Notes: generated by a model not told the origin, from the letters alone. Positions 18,520-27,925 are shown, counted from the stretch's first letter. The stretch is 64,000 bases of DNA from Thermoactinomyces sp. DSM 45892 (GCF_900107305.1 NZ_FNPL01000014.1:51055-115054), one strand, 5' to 3'. Made by a program: numbers and translations.

Positions 18520-18666
18520 TCAAGATTTATTTTTAAATAAATATAGGAGAAAGACGCCAAGCATTACAAATATCGCTAATGCAACAAACGTTAACTTCAG
18601 TAACTTCCCGATCACGAGGAAGAAGAAGATCGCCAGTCCGACTACATACCATCTACGTTTTCCCAT
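18520..18666 (-). CDS. Small two-helix membrane protein, 48 residues
   Basis: ATG 18666 follows GGAGG with a 5-base gap. The frame gives MGKRRWYVVGLAIFFFLVIG, a short basic turn (KLLKL), a second hydrophobic helix and the polar end KNKS. Two membrane segments with positive ends predict both termini in the cytosol. It lies upstream of hup on the same strand, about 90 bases apart, so it may share a transcript. I do not recognise a family. Confidence 0.7.
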   Translation of the reverse strand: MGKRRWYVVGLAIFFFLVIGKLLKLTFVALAIFVMLGVFLLYLFKNKS

Positions 18667-18852
18667 ATGATCCTCCACCATAAAAAAGTGATTTCAACCG
18701 GTTTAGCGTGTCCTTTCTGTTAACAAGGATGAAAAAAACTTGTAACACGATGGTTTTTTCGGAATAATAGATATGTACCTTCCCCTTTAACGATGCTAAT
18801 TTTATTATAAGATAGATGATAAGCCATCCGATTTCAGAAAAAGGTGATGCCG

Positions 18853-19977
18853 ATGGAAGGAAGGCTACTAGCTGGGCGATATCAAATACATCATATCCTC
18901 GGCACTGGTGGGATGGCAACTGTATACAAAGCCTATGACAAGGTTCAAGATCGCCCTGTTGCGATCAAGATTATGAATCAACGTCTTATTTATGATCACG
19001 AGTATGTCAGACGCTTTGTATGGGAAGCACAAGCCACTGGCCGATTGTCCCATCCAAACATTGTAAATTTGTATGATGCCGGGCAAGAAGGTCCTCTCTA
19101 CTACATGGTGATGGAATATGTAGAAGGACAAGCACTACGGCAACTAATCCAGTCCAAGAAACGATTAAGCGCAAAAGAAGCTATGCAAATCGCGATTCAA
19201 ATTTGTAGCGGCCTTCAACATGCACACAACCATGGCATCATTCACCGCGATATCAAGCCACATAATATCATGTGCTCACCCGGAGGACGATATAAAGTGG
19301 CTGACTTTGGAATTGCGCGCCTACTACGCAACACGAATAATCTCACCAAGACCGGAACGATCATGGGCTCTATCCACTATTTCTCTCCTGAACAGGCACG
19401 AGGTCATGTAATCGGATTCCCTTCTGATCTATATTCACTTGGTATTGTTATGTATGAGATGGTCACAGGTAAGGTCCCGTTCCACGCTGAGGAGGATATT
19501 GCAATTGTGTTAAAGCATATCCAAACCCCCGTACCAGACCCCCGCAAGATCAATCCAGACATTCCAGCTGAGTTTACTCAAGTGCTGCGCAAATCGATGG
19601 AAAAAGATCCTAAAAAGCGTTTTCAAACAGCTGAAGAAATGAAGAAAGCACTTCAATCAGCTCTGCACGCTACATCCAAAGAGAAAAAACCGACTAGCAG
19701 AAGATCAGAGAGCCTTACCAAGACAAGGTCAAACTCAAAAGCCTTCTCAACCTCAAATGTAGATCGATCTCGCTCCCATGCTCAGGCTCAGCAGAGAACG
19801 AAATTAGAACTGAGAAGAAAACGAACAGATGAAGCGACTAAGAAAAAATGGATCTATCTCATCAGTGCCATTGCTATCATGATCCTATTTGGGATCCTAT
19901 TGCATTCATGCCTAAATAGTAATAGCCAAGAAAGCAACCAATCAATCGAACAAACAAAAACAAACTCCGTTCACTAG
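18853..19977 (+). CDS. Membrane-anchored Ser/Thr protein kinase without PASTA domains
   Basis: The 374-residue protein has a complete Hanks-type kinase domain (about 8-270): glycine loop LGTGGMATVYKA, VAIKI lysine, HRDIKPHNIM catalytic loop, DFG as VADFGIARLL, and GSIHYFSPEQA activation segment. A Lys/Ser/Thr-rich juxtamembrane stretch follows, then one helix (WIYLISAIAIMILFGILL) and only about 20 residues outside. PrkC relatives carry extracellular PASTA repeats that bind muropeptides; these are absent, so it must sense something else or act with a partner. No phosphatase gene is adjacent. ATG 18853 follows AAGGTGA by 5 bases. Confidence 0.88.
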   Translation: MEGRLLAGRYQIHHILGTGGMATVYKAYDKVQDRPVAIKIMNQRLIYDHEYVRRFVWEAQATGRLSHPNIVNLYDAGQEGPLYYMVMEYVEGQALRQLIQSKKRLSAKEAMQIAIQICSGLQHAHNHGIIHRDIKPHNIMCSPGGRYKVADFGIARLLRNTNNLTKTGTIMGSIHYFSPEQARGHVIGFPSDLYSLGIVMYEMVTGKVPFHAEEDIAIVLKHIQTPVPDPRKINPDIPAEFTQVLRKSMEKDPKKRFQTAEEMKKALQSALHATSKEKKPTSRRSESLTKTRSNSKAFSTSNVDRSRSHAQAQQRTKLELRRKRTDEATKKKWIYLISAIAIMILFGILLHSCLNSNSQESNQSIEQTKTNSVH

Positions 19978-19994
19978 AGTTTGTTTTTGTTTCT
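19952..19994 (+). terminator. Terminator overlapping the kinase stop codon
   Basis: AAACAAAAACAAACTC pairs perfectly (16 bp) with GAGTTTGTTTTTGTTT; the left arm encodes the last residues of the kinase. The arms are AT-rich with T-runs. Confidence 0.75.
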
Positions 19995-20013
19995 GTACGA
20001 TGTCCTAAGCCAA

Positions 20014-20046
20014 CAAAAAACAGAAACGAAGTTTTCTCGTTTCTGT
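20014..20046 (-). terminator. Terminator of the peptide/ABC cluster
   Basis: On the minus strand ACAGAAACGA pairs with TCGTTTCTGT over a 7-base loop, followed by TTTTT, 25 bases past the stop of the 57-residue membrane protein gene. Confidence 0.85.
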
Positions 20047-20071
20047 AGGTAGTCCATCTTTTTTCTTTGTT

Positions 20072-20245
20072 CTACTGTTTCTTAGCACTCAATGAGAATA
20101 CTATTTTTAAAACTAAGCCAATGGCTGCACAGATAAAAAACCAATTAGAATACGGTTGTAATCCTGTAATTACGTATTTAGATAGTAAATACGACACAAA
20201 CGAAAGTACTAAAATAACCTCCGCTACACGGGTCATTTTTTTCAT
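20072..20245 (-). CDS. Small membrane protein, candidate immunity protein
   Basis: The 57-residue product has two hydrophobic helices (VAEVILVLSFVSYLLSKYVI and WFFICAAIGLVLKIVFSL) and a basic end SAKKQ. GAGGAG lies inside the end of the permease gene and its ATG comes one base after the permease TAA, so translation is coupled. Small basic two-helix membrane proteins at the end of bacteriocin operons often give self-protection. That role is inferred from position only. Confidence 0.7.
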   Translation of the reverse strand: MKKMTRVAEVILVLSFVSYLLSKYVITGLQPYSNWFFICAAIGLVLKIVFSLSAKKQ

Positions 20246-20246
20246 T

Positions 20247-21626
20247 TTAACCACTCCTCTTCCCATTCATTGATTTCATTTCAACATTCCATCGGTACAC
20301 TCTTAGATAAGCCCATAAAAGGGCAATCCCCATAAGTAGGAACTTCACATAAATGAGGTTGAACCAAATTAACCAAGGAATCTCAATCGATAAACAAGTC
20401 AATATACAAAAGAAGCTCGTTTTCATTTTTTGCCCTATCTTCAACTTGCCCTTAGGTACCTTTACCGTTAACGTGGCGATATATAGACAAGTTAAGAGTA
20501 AAATCGGATCCAGTAACTGACTCGGGTTTAACATCCCTGAGAGAATTTCTACTGCAAAAAATAGTAACCCCAACAGGAAGACGAAAAAACCGTGTATGAT
20601 ACTTAAACCTAAGCGATCTAATCGATTTGAGATGGGATAATCATATAAGTTGTTCTTCTCTTCCAACTGATAATCCACACGTAGATTATTAAATGAAAAA
20701 TATACAATCATAAAAGAAGGATACAACAAATCAAAATGATCCTTCGAACCAGACTTACCTAAAAATAGGTAAGAAACAGATTTAACAAAAAATAAAATGA
20801 TTCCAATACCTAGCATCTTACTAAGATACTCTTCACTTCGTAAGAGACGAAGCAAGTGAATTTTCAAAGCAGGACCTAGCAGGCTTTTACGTGGGAATAG
20901 CGAGGAACATAACTCTACTACTCTTGCTGGAACTTTTAGCCTAGAACTACTTGTATGAGCGCTGTCTACAAGGCATCGTTTTACCATATAAGGATAAAAC
21001 ACCAACATGAGTACACTCAGAAAAACAAGGATCATGTCTACAAATAACATGACACTATCCATCGATAAACTCACATGAAATCGATTCCATACATTATAAA
21101 TGATAATAAGAAAGGCAAAAAAGATCGATTTAAAAATGAGTGGGGAGAGATTTGTGTCCTTTCGAAACATATTATAAATGCTAAGAGAGGACCATACGAA
21201 ATTCATTAATTGAATCCGTACAAGTAGCATCACGACCTGCATGAAGTCTGCATCAAAATAAAGTAAGACGGAAGCCGCAAGAAGGGAGTCGATAATGATA
21301 AAGACGAAGGAATTGCTATTACACGAGACATAATACCAAAAAAAGCGATGTACCGAAACCGGCATCGACTTGGCAAAGCTAATGGTTGTAGATGTACTCT
21401 CATAAACATGCGTTGTTACAAAGTAATAGGACAACTGTAAAAAAAACAAACTAAAAAAATAGATGATAATAGCACTTTTCGTTCCAAAAAAATGAACCAA
21501 ACAAGTTAATCCGATCGCTACAATAAAACAGAAGATGATTTGTTCAATCCATACCTGAGCTTTACTTCTTTCTTCTGTTTCATTCGCCTTATCCCATATC
21601 GCTCTATAAATTGATAAAGTTACCAT
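20247..21626 (-). CDS. ABC transporter permease of the peptide cluster
   Basis: This 459-residue protein is mostly membrane helices (about 12 hydrophobic segments) with no ATPase motif. It follows the ABC ATPase gene by 18 bases and so is its channel. A long polytopic single permease after a short ATPase resembles ABC exporters for immunity or secretion in bacteriocin loci. No known Pfam signature was recalled from the sequence. Codons are AT-rich relative to the liv operon. Confidence 0.72.
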   Translation of the reverse strand: MVTLSIYRAIWDKANETEERSKAQVWIEQIIFCFIVAIGLTCLVHFFGTKSAIIIYFFSLFFLQLSYYFVTTHVYESTSTTISFAKSMPVSVHRFFWYYVSCNSNSFVFIIIDSLLAASVLLYFDADFMQVVMLLVRIQLMNFVWSSLSIYNMFRKDTNLSPLIFKSIFFAFLIIIYNVWNRFHVSLSMDSVMLFVDMILVFLSVLMLVFYPYMVKRCLVDSAHTSSSRLKVPARVVELCSSLFPRKSLLGPALKIHLLRLLRSEEYLSKMLGIGIILFFVKSVSYLFLGKSGSKDHFDLLYPSFMIVYFSFNNLRVDYQLEEKNNLYDYPISNRLDRLGLSIIHGFFVFLLGLLFFAVEILSGMLNPSQLLDPILLLTCLYIATLTVKVPKGKLKIGQKMKTSFFCILTCLSIEIPWLIWFNLIYVKFLLMGIALLWAYLRVYRWNVEMKSMNGKRSG

Positions 21627-21644
21627 TTCCTACGCCCAATCCCC

Positions 21645-22310
21645 TCATGCTGTTATGCTCATAGCAGGAATTATTTCTCCATTCTCCAAAGAGAATATCT
21701 CATCTACAAAATCAGCGTGGTGCATAATATGAGTGGTGAACAAGGTAGTAAGACCTAAATCTTTTCGTTCTTGAAAGGATTTTTGAACGTATTTTACTGT
21801 ATCCGCATCAAGTCCTTCAAAAATCTCATCACATACCAATACGGTTGGTTGATATAACAAGCAACCGATTAGTTGAATCTTCTTCTTCGTTCCAAACGAT
21901 AATTCTTTAATTAGATGATTCAGCTCATGCGTTACTAGTAATTGCTCAGCAAGCTCTGTTATCCTTGCTTGCGGGACACTCAACTGATAGACATCGATAA
22001 TAAAACGAAAATATTCATTTGGTGTTAAAATGTCCATAAATTCATGTCGATCTGATGAGATAAACCCTGTGTTCTTACGTAAAAAAACGCGATCCTTAAT
22101 ACTCTTACCTAAAATCATAACTTCTCCTTGCTCTACACTTTGATAACCCAATAGACAACTAAGAAAAACAGTTTTCCCTATACCATTGCTTCCTTTTATT
22201 ACTGCAGTCGTTCCTTTTTTCAAGGTAAAGTTGATATCCTTTAATACCTTTTTTTCACCAAATGACTTGGACAATCCATGTACATCAACCGCAAGTTCAA
22301 CATTTGACAT
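21645..22310 (-). CDS. ABC transporter ATPase of the peptide cluster
   Basis: The 221-residue ATPase has Walker A GSNGIGKT (residues 40-47), a non-standard signature LSFGTKKKIQLIGCLL in place of LSGGQ, Walker B PTVLVCDEIFEGLD and H-loop TTHIMHHAD. The size and signature match ATPases of ABC-2 type drug or bacteriocin exporters. AGGTGA lies 9 bases before ATG 22310. It is separated from the peptide gene by a likely partial terminator, so it may be made at a lower level than the peptide. Confidence 0.85.
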   Translation of the reverse strand: MSNVELAVDVHGLSKSFGEKKVLKDINFTLKKGTTAVIKGSNGIGKTVFLSCLLGYQSVEQGEVMILGKSIKDRVFLRKNTGFISSDRHEFMDILTPNEYFRFIIDVYQLSVPQARITELAEQLLVTHELNHLIKELSFGTKKKIQLIGCLLYQPTVLVCDEIFEGLDADTVKYVQKSFQERKDLGLTTLFTTHIMHHADFVDEIFSLENGEIIPAMSITA

Positions 22311-22373
22311 ACTGACAATTCACCTCTAGAGTGTTTAGGGATAAAGATAAAGGGTATTTATTTTTTTATAGTA

Positions 22374-22425
22374 TCATAAAAAGGGAGCTCAGTTTCTACA
22401 CTAAGTCGAGGGGTGTAAAATTGAG
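22374..22425 (-). terminator. Partial terminator between peptide and ABC genes
   Basis: On the minus strand CTCAATTTTACAC pairs with GTGTAGAAACTGAG (one mismatch, one bulge), followed by CTCCCTTTTTT. It would let the peptide transcript be more abundant than the ABC message. Confidence 0.65.
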
Positions 22426-22438
22426 TTTTCTTTCTTTA

Positions 22439-22654
22439 TTAGAGTAGTCCTGCTCTTTGTAGTGCATCATAAATGAGCCCTAGAGTACTTGTATGCTCGA
22501 CTAGCCACCAAACAAATGACCAGAATCCTTTATCCCAAGCAGCTTTTGCTGATTTATAAACGCTTCCAGCGCCTTTCTTAATTGCGTCCCAAGCTTTAGG
22601 ACCATGTTTTTTAATTGCATTTGCAATCGCCTTTGCTTTTGATAACCAACCCAT
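22439..22654 (-). CDS. Trp-rich cationic 71-residue peptide, candidate leaderless bacteriocin
   Basis: The peptide starts MGWLSKAKAIANAIKKHGPK and has 6 Trp, 10 Lys, 1 Arg against 3 Asp and 1 Glu (net about +7), and no Cys. The first 43 residues are amphipathic and basic. Residues 44-61 are strongly hydrophobic (FWSFVWWLVEH), then IYDALQRAGLL. There is no signal peptide or double-Gly leader. This resembles leaderless aureocin A53/lacticin Q-type bacteriocins in starting M-x-W-L and alternating Lys/Ala/Trp, but it is longer and not a close match. GGAGG is 10 bases upstream and a strong promoter precedes it. Confidence 0.7.
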   Translation of the reverse strand: MGWLSKAKAIANAIKKHGPKAWDAIKKGAGSVYKSAKAAWDKGFWSFVWWLVEHTSTLGLIYDALQRAGLL

Positions 22655-22706
22655 TATATATCTGCCTCCATATGTTCATATCCCTCTATCTTTATCCCAT
22701 ATATAA

Positions 22707-22735
22707 ATTATAGATTACATAGTATACGGACTCAA
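22707..22735 (-). promoter_or_regulatory. Sigma-A promoter of the peptide gene
   Basis: On the minus strand TTGAGT (22735-22730), 17 bases, then perfect TATAAT (22712-22707). It lies about 55-80 bases before the peptide ATG and downstream of the HTH gene, so the peptide has its own promoter. Confidence 0.8.
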
Positions 22736-22791
22736 TTTCGTCTTTCCGAAGAAACTGATAATTATATATTAATGTATTTTGTTTTTACCTT

Positions 22792-23007
22792 TTAGCTTGC
22801 CATTCCACTCCTAAATGCGCCAGCCACTATACCAACTTTGGTAGAAACCCCCATCTTTTTTGCAATACCCTGAATACGATACTCAACCATTCGCTGTGAG
22901 CAATGTAACTCTACTGCTATCTCCTTGTTAGGCATTTCCTGTATGATCATATGGATAATCTTACACTCTACCTCGCTAAAATCCATCGACTTAACATCAG
23001 ATAACAT
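22792..23007 (-). CDS. Stand-alone LuxR/GerE-type HTH regulator
   Basis: The 71-residue protein is almost only a LuxR-type helix-turn-helix: FSEVECKIIHMIIQEMPNKE, then IAVELHCSQRMVEYRIQGIA as recognition helix region, and KMGVSTKVGIVAGA. No receiver or ligand domain is present, as in GerE. AGGTGA precedes ATG 23007. It sits directly upstream of the peptide promoter in the same direction, so it is the obvious candidate regulator of that gene. Activator or repressor cannot be decided. Confidence 0.82.
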   Translation of the reverse strand: MLSDVKSMDFSEVECKIIHMIIQEMPNKEIAVELHCSQRMVEYRIQGIAKKMGVSTKVGIVAGAFRSGMAS

Positions 23008-23103
23008 TTGTTCACCTCGTAATAAACTTTTCTAAATCATGTAATAATATTAAAAAATATAAAAATACCTGTCAACAGCTATTATGAATCATTGTTCAAA
23101 TAT

Positions 23104-23146
23104 AGACAAGTCCCTTCCAAACAAATTATTCAGAAGGGACTTGTCT
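23104..23146. terminator. Hairpin at the 3' end of the permease gene
   Basis: AGACAAGTCCCTTC pairs perfectly (14 bp) with GAAGGGACTTGTCT immediately after the stop codon. The T-run is poor on both sides. Confidence 0.6.
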
Positions 23147-24472
23147 TTAATTAGATGAAGTTTCTTTCTTCTTTTTCCCTTGATACCAAAATAATGGAAG
23201 TCCCACTAAAGTAAGTAGAATCGACATTAAGCTATCCATCGGCTTTTCCCACAGTGTGCTAAGCACGACAAACAAAGAACCCAGTATCGACACTAACGGA
23301 ATCACCGGATACCAAGGTACACGATATTCGCCAGGTTTCATTTCACTTCCCTTGCGTAAACGGAATACCGCCATCAAGGCAAAAATATAAAAAACAAAAA
23401 TCGAGAACGTGGCTATATCACTTAAGCGATTTGAATCTAGGACACACATAAAAATAATCCCAATCCCAGTAATGAGAAAAATAGAGTTCACTGGAGTCCC
23501 AAAGCGCTTAGAAACATATGCAAATACAGAAGAAAACGGTAATTGTCTACGAATCGCCATCGCATAAGGTACACGTGGCATACTTAAAATTTTACCATTT
23601 AAGCTACCAAAGATAGATACCAAAATCCCAATACTTAATAACTTCCCACCAAAATCTCCAAACAAGATTGTGGATGCTGTTCCAGCGGCATTTTCCCCGA
23701 GAGCTACCACTTGGCCAGCAGGTAGTACATGTAGAATCGCGATGTTAATTAACATATAAGCCGCCATAATGAGTAAGAGTCCTGCTGTAATAGCCTTAGG
23801 TAATACTTTAGAAGGATTCTTCACTTCTCCTGCTACAGAACCAACTAAAATCCAACCGTCATATGCAAACAGTGTAGCAAGTACAGCAGAAGAGAAGCTA
23901 AATTCTTGACTTGATTTAAATAAAACGCCTAAAACTTGAGAGTCTCCATACCATAATCCAAAAACTGTAATCAAGAAAACGGGGACCAACTTGCCAAAAG
24001 TAGTAAGAGTTTGGATCCATCCACCGAAGCGAGCACCTAATAAGTTCATCCCTGTTAGAAATAGCACAGTTATAATTCCGATTACTGTCTGCCAACCCTC
24101 AGGCCATGAGAAGAAGTGAGCTAACAGAGAGCCAAAGTACAACCCTAAGGCTCCAATAAGTGCTGGTGCATAAATAACCGTTTGCATCCATCCACTTAGG
24201 AATCCTAGAGTCGACCCATATACTTCTTCAATATACGTATATAGTCCACCCGTTTTCGGGATTTTCACGGCCAATTCAGCAATTGTAAGACCTGATGCAA
24301 TGGTAATAATTCCACCAAATAGCCATGCTAACAATGCAATCGTTGAATCTCCTGTATATCCTAAAACCACACCTGGTTTTAGAAATACACCAGAACCAAT
24401 TACGCAGCCTACTACAATCGAAAAAGCATGAACGAATCCTAAATCCCTCCGCAACCCATTCTGTTGCTGCAT
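23147..24472 (-). CDS. APC-superfamily amino-acid permease, SteT-like
   Basis: The 441-residue protein has 12 hydrophobic segments and the APC N-terminal motif VVGCVIGSGVFLKPGVVLGY, then PKTGGLYTYIEEVYG. These match the Ser/Thr exchanger SteT and the L-type transporter group of Bacillus. It exchanges or imports neutral amino acids across the plasma membrane. It is a single-gene unit. The start ATG 24472 has a GAAGGGG site about 11 bases upstream, slightly far. The exact substrate is not determinable. Confidence 0.85.
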   Translation of the reverse strand: MQQQNGLRRDLGFVHAFSIVVGCVIGSGVFLKPGVVLGYTGDSTIALLAWLFGGIITIASGLTIAELAVKIPKTGGLYTYIEEVYGSTLGFLSGWMQTVIYAPALIGALGLYFGSLLAHFFSWPEGWQTVIGIITVLFLTGMNLLGARFGGWIQTLTTFGKLVPVFLITVFGLWYGDSQVLGVLFKSSQEFSFSSAVLATLFAYDGWILVGSVAGEVKNPSKVLPKAITAGLLLIMAAYMLINIAILHVLPAGQVVALGENAAGTASTILFGDFGGKLLSIGILVSIFGSLNGKILSMPRVPYAMAIRRQLPFSSVFAYVSKRFGTPVNSIFLITGIGIIFMCVLDSNRLSDIATFSIFVFYIFALMAVFRLRKGSEMKPGEYRVPWYPVIPLVSILGSLFVVLSTLWEKPMDSLMSILLTLVGLPLFWYQGKKKKETSSN

Positions 24473-24576
24473 CTCGTTCTCATCCCCTTCTATTTTTGGT
24501 ATTTTATCGTACTAAAGCAATTAGGAATAAATGTACCAGCGATAGAAGATTTAGTCAATAGTTGTTAAATAGTAGG

Positions 24577-24633
24577 ATTATTTATACAAATAAAAACAAC
24601 CACTAAGTGATTGTTTTTATTTGTATAAATAAT
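24577..24633. terminator. AT-rich 23-bp hairpin after the copper operon
   Basis: ATTATTTATACAAATAAAAA and the next 3 bases pair perfectly with 24611-24633 around an 11-base loop. The arm contains the lipoprotein stop codon. It ends the copZ-copA-lipoprotein transcript. Confidence 0.7.
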
Positions 24634-25457
24634 TAAAGGACTTTTACAACAAAAGGTACGGTAAATACCTTTCCATCGCGTTGGAACTGTCCCCATATTT
24701 TATAGATACCTGATTTTGGAAACTTCGTGTGGAATTTCGCCTCTGGCCCTGTACTTTTTTCATCCATCGGATGGACATGTAAGTATTCTTCTGTATCCTC
24801 ACTTAGGATAACCACATGCCCCACAGCTCCTAGATAAGGTTGTAGATCTGTAATTCCTTGTTTATTTGTCGCATCTTTGATTTGAAAAGTAAGCATGGTT
24901 TGCTGATTCACTTGAGGTTCTGGAGAGATCTGCAAACTTATCTCTTTTCCGTCTACTACTTTTACCAGTTTCGGATCTGGCTGTATAGCTTCTTTGTTCA
25001 CATCGCCTTGGGCCGTAAACGTATAGGTTTGAGTCGTCTGTGCTCCATCCTTCGGAATATAATCGGCAATGAGTTTATACTTACCCGCTTTAGGAACCTG
25101 CGTCTGAATGGTAAACTCACCACTTCCCTTATACTCTGGATGGACGTGATCAAAGTAAGATAAATCTTCACTCACGATAATTAAATGCAGCAATTTTTCA
25201 TGATTCACCTTAAATTCAGGTACGGCCTTCCCAGAATGTTCCTTGACTTTTATATTAATTTCTCCGGATGATTTTGGTTTATGAATTGTCGTAGACCATT
25301 CAACATGCGTCTGCGATTCAGCTTTCTTTTCTTCTGTTTTATGATCCGCATGAGGGTCAGCAGGCTTAGAAGATGAGTTATTTGTTGTATTTCCACAAGC
25401 TACTAAAGCTACAGCTAAAACTAAGCAACTTATTCGTATGAGCCACTTTTTCATCAT
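24633..25457 (-). CDS. HVHP-motif lipoprotein of the copper operon
   Basis: The 274-residue protein has a lipobox LVACG (Cys about residue 21), a His/Asp-rich stretch ([11 protein letters not shown]), then two similar beta-sandwich domains. Each carries a metal-like motif: [15 protein letters not shown] and [13 protein letters not shown]. The folds resemble YtkA/FixH-like domains. Its start overlaps the copA stop (ATGA), so it is co-translated with the Cu exporter. I infer an outer-surface copper-binding or chaperone role. A second ATG at 25454 is an equal start choice. Confidence 0.8.
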   Translation of the reverse strand: MMKKWLIRISCLVLAVALVACGNTTNNSSSKPADPHADHKTEEKKAESQTHVEWSTTIHKPKSSGEINIKVKEHSGKAVPEFKVNHEKLLHLIIVSEDLSYFDHVHPEYKGSGEFTIQTQVPKAGKYKLIADYIPKDGAQTTQTYTFTAQGDVNKEAIQPDPKLVKVVDGKEISLQISPEPQVNQQTMLTFQIKDATNKQGITDLQPYLGAVGHVVILSEDTEEYLHVHPMDEKSTGPEAKFHTKFPKSGIYKIWGQFQRDGKVFTVPFVVKVL

Positions 25458-27670
25458 GATTGCTCCTTCTTGAATGAAATTCGTTGTAGGCGTAATGCAT
25501 TTAACACAACTGAAACCGAACTAAAAGCCATCGCAGCCCCTGCTAACCACGGAGCTAACAAACCTAGAGCCGCAACAGGAATCCCCAGCGTGTTATAGGC
25601 AAGTGCCCAAAACAAGTTTTGTTTGATATTTAACATCGTTTTTCGGCTCATCATCACCGCATCGGCAACACCACCCAAATCACCCCGAATTAAGGTAATA
25701 TCAGCCGCTTCCATCGCAACATCCGTACCCGTCCCAATAGCCATACCTACTTCTGCTGTTACCAGTGCAGGAGCATCGTTAATCCCATCCCCCACCATCG
25801 CGACTTTACGGCCATCTTCTTGGAGCCCCTTAACTACATCAGCTTTACCTTCTGGGAGCACTTCCGCCATCACGCGATCCACTCCAACTTGATCCGCGAT
25901 CGCCTGTGCCGTACGCTTATTATCACCTGTTACCATAATCACTTCTAAATGAAGCCCTTTTAAACGTCGAATCGCTTCGAGAGAAGTAGGCTTAACCGTA
26001 TCTGCTACTGCAATTAACCCTGCATACTTGCTTTCAATGGCAACGATCATCACCGTTTTGCCCAAGCTTTCCAAATCAGACATCGTCGTCTCTTCTGCTT
26101 CTTGAAACGAAATATGATGTTGATTCATCCATCTTCTGGTTCCAACAAGGACTTCCTTCCCTTGGACAAACGCACGAATCCCATACCCTGGTATCGTTTC
26201 AAATTCCTCTGGTCTCCCTAATGTGTAGCCCTTCTTCTCCACACCTTCTACAATCGCTTCTGCCAAAGGATGCTCCGAATTCCTCTCAGCAGTACCAACT
26301 AGCAGTAGAAACGAGGCTTCATCCCATTCATGTGTATAGAGGACATCCGTGAGAACTGGTTTTCCATTTGTAATCGTGCCCGTTTTATCCAACACAACTG
26401 TATCAATGGATTGAGTAGACTCTAGATATTCCCCACCTTTAAACAAAACCCCCATCTCTGCTGCTCGGCCCGAACCAGCCATGATGGAAGTGGGAGTAGC
26501 TAATCCTAATGCACATGGACAAGCAATAACTAGAACAGCGATTGCTTTTTCCAAAGCACCTGCAAATTGATATGGCTCTACCAGAACATACCAAGTCAAG
26601 AATGTGATGATAGCAATTCCCACTACAATGGGGACAAACACACCCGATATTCGATCTGCTATCCGTTGAATCGGTGCTTTCGACCCTTGTGCCTCTTCGA
26701 CAACTTTAATAATTTGGGCTAAAGCTGTACCCTTCCCAACCTTGGTCGCTTGTATGATCAGTAAACCATTTTTATTTAAGGTGGCTCCAATCACTGTGTC
26801 GCCCACTCTTTTATCTATCGGAATACTTTCACCCGTTAACATCGATTCGTCCACTGCTGAAGTTCCTTCTATCACTTCTCCATCAACCGGAATTTTCTCA
26901 CCAGGCTTTACAATAACTTGATCTCCAACCACCACTTGCTCCGTAGAAATGAGTATTTCCTGCCCATCTCGAATCACACGGGCCGATTTCGCTCGCAGTC
27001 CCATCAGTTTCTGAATCGCTTCGGAAGACCGCCCCTTCGCTCTCGCTTCCAGCCATTTCCCTAAGATGATTAGCGTGATTAATACAGAGCTAGTCTCGTA
27101 ATACAATTCTACATAATGCCCTATTTGGGAAGAGCCTGTAAAAGTCAGATATACACTATAAAAATAGGCGGCGGAAGTCCCTAGAGAAACAAGAACATCC
27201 ATATTGGCACTTTTATGCCTTAGTGCTTTTACAGCACCGATGTAGAAATTCCATCCTAGGATAAATTGGACCGGTGTAGCGAATGCAAACTGAAACCACG
27301 GATTCATAAAAATATCAGGTATCCATATCCACGAAGTAAAGGAAAAATGACTCACCATCGCCCAAAAGAGTGGAAAAGATAATATAGCAGCCCAAATAAA
27401 TCGACTTCTCTGCTTATCAGTCTCTTGTGGTCGATCTCCCTTTTTCTCGTTTATCCTCGCTTGAAAGCCGATTTGTTCTATCTTTTTCATAATGTCATTT
27501 AGAGACAGAACGCTTGGAGAATACTCGACTTTGGCTGTTTCTAAGGCAAAGTTAACCGTTACACCCTCCACGCCCTCCAATCGATTTAATACCTTCTCGA
27601 TTCGATTGGCACATGCGGCACATGTCATCCCCGTCACTTGAAAAGAGATTGTTTCCTTAGACACCCTCAC
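25454..27670 (-). CDS. copA: Copper-exporting P1B-type ATPase
   Basis: The 738-residue pump has one N-terminal HMA domain ([15 protein letters not shown]), eight predicted membrane helices, the TGES phosphatase loop (MLTGESIP), the Cu(I) motif [15 protein letters not shown], phosphorylation site DKTGTITNG and hinge [10 protein letters not shown]. It expels Cu(I) using ATP. B. subtilis CopA has two HMA domains, so this is a shorter form. The first codon is GTG: 27670 or the GTG two codons later, both near a G-rich ribosome site. It follows copZ by 57 bases. Confidence 0.95.
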   Translation of the reverse strand: MRVSKETISFQVTGMTCAACANRIEKVLNRLEGVEGVTVNFALETAKVEYSPSVLSLNDIMKKIEQIGFQARINEKKGDRPQETDKQRSRFIWAAILSFPLFWAMVSHFSFTSWIWIPDIFMNPWFQFAFATPVQFILGWNFYIGAVKALRHKSANMDVLVSLGTSAAYFYSVYLTFTGSSQIGHYVELYYETSSVLITLIILGKWLEARAKGRSSEAIQKLMGLRAKSARVIRDGQEILISTEQVVVGDQVIVKPGEKIPVDGEVIEGTSAVDESMLTGESIPIDKRVGDTVIGATLNKNGLLIIQATKVGKGTALAQIIKVVEEAQGSKAPIQRIADRISGVFVPIVVGIAIITFLTWYVLVEPYQFAGALEKAIAVLVIACPCALGLATPTSIMAGSGRAAEMGVLFKGGEYLESTQSIDTVVLDKTGTITNGKPVLTDVLYTHEWDEASFLLLVGTAERNSEHPLAEAIVEGVEKKGYTLGRPEEFETIPGYGIRAFVQGKEVLVGTRRWMNQHHISFQEAEETTMSDLESLGKTVMIVAIESKYAGLIAVADTVKPTSLEAIRRLKGLHLEVIMVTGDNKRTAQAIADQVGVDRVMAEVLPEGKADVVKGLQEDGRKVAMVGDGINDAPALVTAEVGMAIGTGTDVAMEAADITLIRGDLGGVADAVMMSRKTMLNIKQNLFWALAYNTLGIPVAALGLLAPWLAGAAMAFSSVSVVLNALRLQRISFKKEQS

Positions 27671-27727
27671 ACCCCCATTCCTATCTATCTTCTATCCAAA
27701 CAGATATACTCCCTCTTGAAGTCCAGC

Positions 27728-27925
27728 CTAAACCACATCAAATCCTTGATTTTCGATTACCCCTTTAATTTGCGCGAGAGTTACTTTCCCTTCATGAAAC
27801 TCCACTGTGACCGATTTCCCCGCCAAATCAACGCTCGACTTTACCTCGATCTTCTCCAATGCCTCTTCAATCGTCTTCACACAATGATTGCAAGACATAC
27901 CCTCTACTTGTAAAATTTGAATCAT
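27728..27925 (-). CDS. copZ: Copper chaperone CopZ
   Basis: The 65-residue protein is a single heavy-metal-associated domain with the Cu(I)-binding GMSCNHCVKTIEEAL motif and a ferredoxin-like fold. It carries Cu(I) in the cytosol and hands it to CopA. It is first in the operon, behind two CsoR-like operators. No csoR gene is found in this window. Confidence 0.95.
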   Translation of the reverse strand: MIQILQVEGMSCNHCVKTIEEALEKIEVKSSVDLAGKSVTVEFHEGKVTLAQIKGVIENQGFDVV

